Assembly: GCA_013398295.1 (NCBI GenBank)
Contig: VZSF01001437.1
Span: 67,893-131,892, forward strand
DNA length: 64,000 nt
DNA from: Chionis minor
Taxonomy: Eukaryota > Chordata > Aves > Charadriiformes > Chionididae
Direction of reading: 5' to 3'
The notes under the pieces are model-generated. The model ran no database searches and had not been told where the DNA came from. It was given only the letters and a program-made list of their open reading frames with translations. Position 1 is the first letter of the stretch, and the number at the start of each line of letters is the position of its first letter. Made by a program: the position numbers and the translations under genes. Below, piece by piece: positions 60,401-64,000 of this stretch.

Positions 60401-63400
60401 GAGGCCATGGCAAGGGTCACGCAAGGTCCATACTGCTGGACTGGGTGCACAATCCACAGATCAGTGTCCACCTCTACCAGTGTGTGCTTATCCAGAGGCT
60501 GTTCCCAAGGACCAGCATGGATGAGACCAGCCTGGTCTGCAGGGTGAGAGTTTACCTGTATGGATATGGTCTGTGCCTTGCTAGAAAGAGGTCCGTGGCT
60601 CATTTTATTCACTACTTTATGGCTGCTGCCAAGAGTCCTGGTTCTGGCGGAGGTCTGTAAGGAGGTCTGCTGATGACTAGCTCTCCTGCCTGCCTCCTCA
60701 AGGCTGCGCCCACTCTGTTCAACCACCTCCTTGGGTCCATTCCCCACCACAGACATCTTTCTGCTCCAGAGAGCATGGACTAAAGCCTGTTGAAATGAAG
60801 GCCCTGTAGGGAAAATGGGGGTAGGGGGAGTTGTTTTATACACAGTAAAATCAACATTTTTTAATCTCTAATCTTATCAGAATTGCCTGAACTGCCTGAA
60901 CTGATGTCACCAACTCTTTTCCCAAATAGTTGCCTGAAGCAGGCACTTGACGAGAAAATTCTTGCTTAAGGCATTAATGTTGGATGATGTTATAAACAAA
61001 GTAACACGAAGGAAAGTGTTGGGCATCCTTACCTGCTGGCCATGCTGCCAGCATTATTCAGAATTATCTGGCCTGTGGAAATTCCTGTATGCTCCAAGTA
61101 TTTGCTGCAGACTTTCCAGCTCTTTCTAAAAAGTTCATTAAACGGGGTGAGTGGGGAATGAGCAGACAGCCATGCACAATAGAACTCTTGAGCTGAGCTT
61201 CTTTTTAGTAGGCAGGTTGAAACAGGTATTTTCTTTAAAAGTCCCGGTAAAAAAATCTAGTACAGGATGCTAACAGATCTCATATTAATCCAAATCTTTC
61301 TGAAAATCTTTAGAATGGCCCTATAATCAATAATCGCACACGATTCTGTTGAGGCGAGTTGAATTATACACTTCATGAATTCACTCTTAAATAGAAAAGG
61401 AAAAGGAGTGTGTTTTCATAACAAGTTTATATCCCCCAAAATTAGGGTCTTCAAGAGATAGCTGGGTAAATCCTTTTCACTTTTCTCAGCTTGAGAAGAT
61501 GTTTTATGCTTGTGATTAATTGTTTTTGTGTGCATATTTGTTGCTCTTCTGTGTTATCAGTAGCATACTGTCAATAAAGAAAAAAATGAGGTGACTGAAG
61601 GTTTGGCTAAGATGACCCAGTTTATCAAAAATGTATTGTTTCTATATTTAAAGATTTTCTCTATTCATTATACCAAAGTACTCGCCATCGGTATGTTCAC
61701 TGACAGTTAAATATGAAAAGATAGGAAGTGTATAGTGAAATCTGATTGAAATAAATTCTTCTGGAAGAGAAAAGATAACTGAATCTTATTCAGGAAAACA
61801 ATGTCTTATCCAGAAGTTGAAAATAAGAAGCTAACCATCTCTTGCAGTCCAAGTCTAGAGAATCATCTATACAGTAAAAACCTGCATCCTGATTTGCAGA
61901 AATAGGTCATAGGAGTATAATAAAAAAGGAAACAGGAATATCTAATGGCAGGAAATAGGACTGCAAAAAAAGGAAAAAATACAGAGCAAAAATATAATGC
62001 TCAGTGTTTATTACATCTGCTCTCCTGGTTCCTGTGAAAAGGCCTCAAAGAGTCTATATTTAATAGTTTAAGGCCAATCTTGTCTCTTTTAGCATATTAA
62101 AGATTTGCTAAATTAGGATTAAAGCTCTTGAAGTAGCTAGGATCAAAGCTTTTATAGCCTATGTTGAAGTGCATATTCTAAATGCTTATAATTGCTAAAT
62201 AGAAATTGATTTGGCATATTATATGCACCATAACTTACAGCAGAGTTAATTAATTGGCGGTTACATCTCTTCCTAGGTAGCCTATGGCACTTTTTTGATT
62301 AATTTTTAAACAAATTTAGTTCAGATTTCCTATTTTCTAAGCCTTTTTTTTCTTTAGCCTAAATGGGATGCACTGAAAAAATATTCATGGGTCCTTTCTA
62401 GATTATGATGATTCTACATTTTATAAGAAAATGGTAAAGAAGTTGGACTCTTCCTCAAAGAGCAAATGGTTCTTTGCAAATAAGAGAGATGAAAGCTACT
62501 GACATTGCTCTGCGCCCTCGTCCTGAGCCACGAAGCAGCACGGCAAGGTGGGAGTCAGAGCCCAGCTTGAGTGTAGAAAAATGCAAGGGCTGAGTCGGAG
62601 AACCAGGTCATTCCCCAACTGCAAGTTCCCCGGTAACAGCCAGTTTGCTGGAAACGCTTTCAGCCTGGGACTTCCTGTGCTTTCCTCACAGTATACACCC
62701 ATTAAAATACTGAGGGATTTGTCACTGATTTTAGCAAAGCAGCATCTATTTTGTGATAAATAATAAATGTTTCACATCTACAAATTTGCTTTTTTTTCAC
62801 CAGTTCAAATGGGCAGCTGGGTTTTATAGCTCTGATTTTGAATATTCAACAGCCCCCTGAAAATGTAACGTGCAGAAATGTGCCTGCCTCCGCAATTGGG
62901 TCTCTTTTCAGGAACTTCAGGGCACAGATTACAATGAACATTTTGCAGTAAGAACATGAAGAGATTTTTTTCTCACACAACTGATTTAACAATACCATTT
63001 CTCTGATGAAATGAACTTAAAATACCTTCAGCTTTATTTTTAACTGTCTAAGTTAAAACCAACTTCCCCCCAGATCGTATCTCAGTAAGAATATTTTAAA
63101 GAACTTCTAACAAAAATTCCACTTTTGCACTCTTTTGGTGTATTTACCTCTGTAAGTAATATCACCTTTCAGGACTTTAAAGGAACCCCATTTTCACTTA
63201 GTGACAATCTGCCGTTTGCCTCTCTTCTTTTTGGGAAGAGATCAGTTCTTTGTTTGGGTTTGGTTGGATTTTGAAACTGTAGTGTGTGTATTTATGGAGA
63301 GCGATTCGTAAGGTAAGGCCATCACTTTTTGAAAGTGATGATCAGTTTGCAGTGCTGTGAAGCCCAAATTCGCAAGGAGGGAAAATCAGCCTTTATAAGC

Positions 63401-63471
63401 AGTTTAGAGCTCCATATTTTCTGGGTTTATTGATTTATTGCATAATATCTGTGTTAATGATTTTTCTGTAG
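57488..63471 (+). other. MTUS2: MTUS2 intron, 5,984 bp
   Basis: It starts GTAAGG directly after the GAG of Glu762 and ends TTTTTCTGTAG, so it is a phase-0 GT-AG intron. Inside, open stretches such as 60382-60843 (minus, 153 codons) and 58154-58486 (plus, 110 codons) have no recognisable protein character. I saw no CR1 or LTR copy within it. Confidence 0.9.
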
Positions 63472-63712
63472 GTTGGGGAAAGGCCTGCGAAAGATGAATT
63501 TTGCCCTCCACCATATACTCACTACGAGGTCCCCCCAAGTTTTTACCGATCTGCCATGATACTCAAGCCACAGTTAGGACTGGGTGCAGTGTCCAGGTTA
63601 CCATCTTCAAAAAGCAGGATTCTCATTGCCAGTCAAAGATCCTCAGGTAGCTGCCTCCATCAGCAAGGAGAAATAACGAGTGCTCCCAGCCTCTATCATC
63701 CTGATGCTTCAG
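63472..63712 (+). CDS. MTUS2: MTUS2, second coding exon
   Basis: The exon continues the protein in frame from Glu762 with [11 protein letters not shown] and codes for 80 full codons (residues 763-842) plus the first base of the next. Its core ([20 protein letters not shown], then [22 protein letters not shown]) is nearly identical to the human protein as I remember it, clearly more conserved than most of the preceding exon. That suggests a constrained, perhaps microtubule- or partner-binding, segment. The acceptor is TTTTTCTGTAG and the donor CTTCAG|GTAAAG, giving a phase-1 exit. The remaining exons, including those for the C-terminal coiled coil, lie to the right of the window. Confidence 0.95.
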
Positions 63713-64000
63713 GTAAAGTATAAACTTTATTTTCTTTCCTTTAAGTGTACTCACCAGTGAGATTTTTTTTTTTCCAGACAGAAATATCATAAAATGAGCA
63801 ACATCTTGACCTGATACTACAAAGCTCCAACAGGACTCTTTGAGGTGTGTCTTTTTATCCTGAGGCAAAGCTGACTAGGGAGTCCGGGACTCGCACAAAG
63901 ATTGTTTAACAGGTCAATGCCAAAGAAGGAGAATCAATTTCAGTAATAATTCTTGTTCTGGTCTTTTTTCTCTTCCTCCTCCTTGTACGTGCCTGAAAAA
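63713..64000 (+). other. MTUS2: Start of the next MTUS2 intron, cut by window edge
   Basis: It begins GTAAAGTATAA after the second coding exon. No further exon is visible before the window ends. Confidence 0.85.

Noticed and set aside
60382..60843. 153-codon open stretch on the minus strand inside the MTUS2 intron
   Set aside because: No similarity that I recognise, and other frames overlap it. There is no sign of a retrocopy such as a poly(A) end.
1..64000. CRISPR arrays, operons, tRNA or rRNA genes, phage or plasmid modules
   Set aside because: None seen. The interrupted gene, GT-AG introns, CR1 and LTR elements show vertebrate nuclear DNA.

Overview
The window looks like nuclear DNA from a bird. 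The evidence is several CR1 (chicken repeat 1 type) LINE copies with the typical 3' ends built from ATTCTATG-like octamers, plus two copies of an avian endogenous-retrovirus LTR. The only host gene I can name is MTUS2 (microtubule associated scaffold protein 2, also called TIP150), on the plus strand at the right-hand end. It was recognised by comparing the translation with what I remember of the human long isoform. No database search was possible.

Layout. Positions 1 to about 54,900 hold no exon I can recognise. This is most likely the first intron or the 5' flank of MTUS2. It contains CR1 pieces at 1-238 (minus), 790-870 (plus, a 3' tail that runs into a CTTTT microsatellite), 2155-3185 (plus, old), 4349-6137 (minus, with an uninterrupted reverse-transcriptase frame), 14967-17200 (minus, frameshifted, reaching back into the endonuclease), 44419-45005 (minus, old) and 52391-52453 (plus, tail only). 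Two related LTRs lie in opposite orientations at 50747-51552 (plus) and about 52815-53149 (minus). A GC-richer segment at about 8,640-9,860 ends in a hairpin joined to an AATAAA signal and has no assigned function. The rest is AT-rich single-copy-looking DNA with a few hairpins and short tandem duplications.

MTUS2. A probable 3' splice site at 54,896-54,897 opens a large exon. The exon has a 304-nt leader with small upstream reading frames, then 762 codons (55,202-57,487), and ends at a good donor. After a 5,984-bp intron, a second coding exon (63,472-63,712) continues in frame for 80 codons plus one base. Together they give the disordered N-terminal part of the long isoform. The C-terminal coiled coil must lie beyond the right edge.

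No undescribed multi-gene system is visible. The observations most worth a second look are the upstream reading frames in the MTUS2 leader, the conserved SxIP-type motif, the still-open CR1 reverse-transcriptase frame, the unexplained GC-rich segment, and several perfect or nearly perfect hairpins in otherwise plain intronic or flanking sequence.
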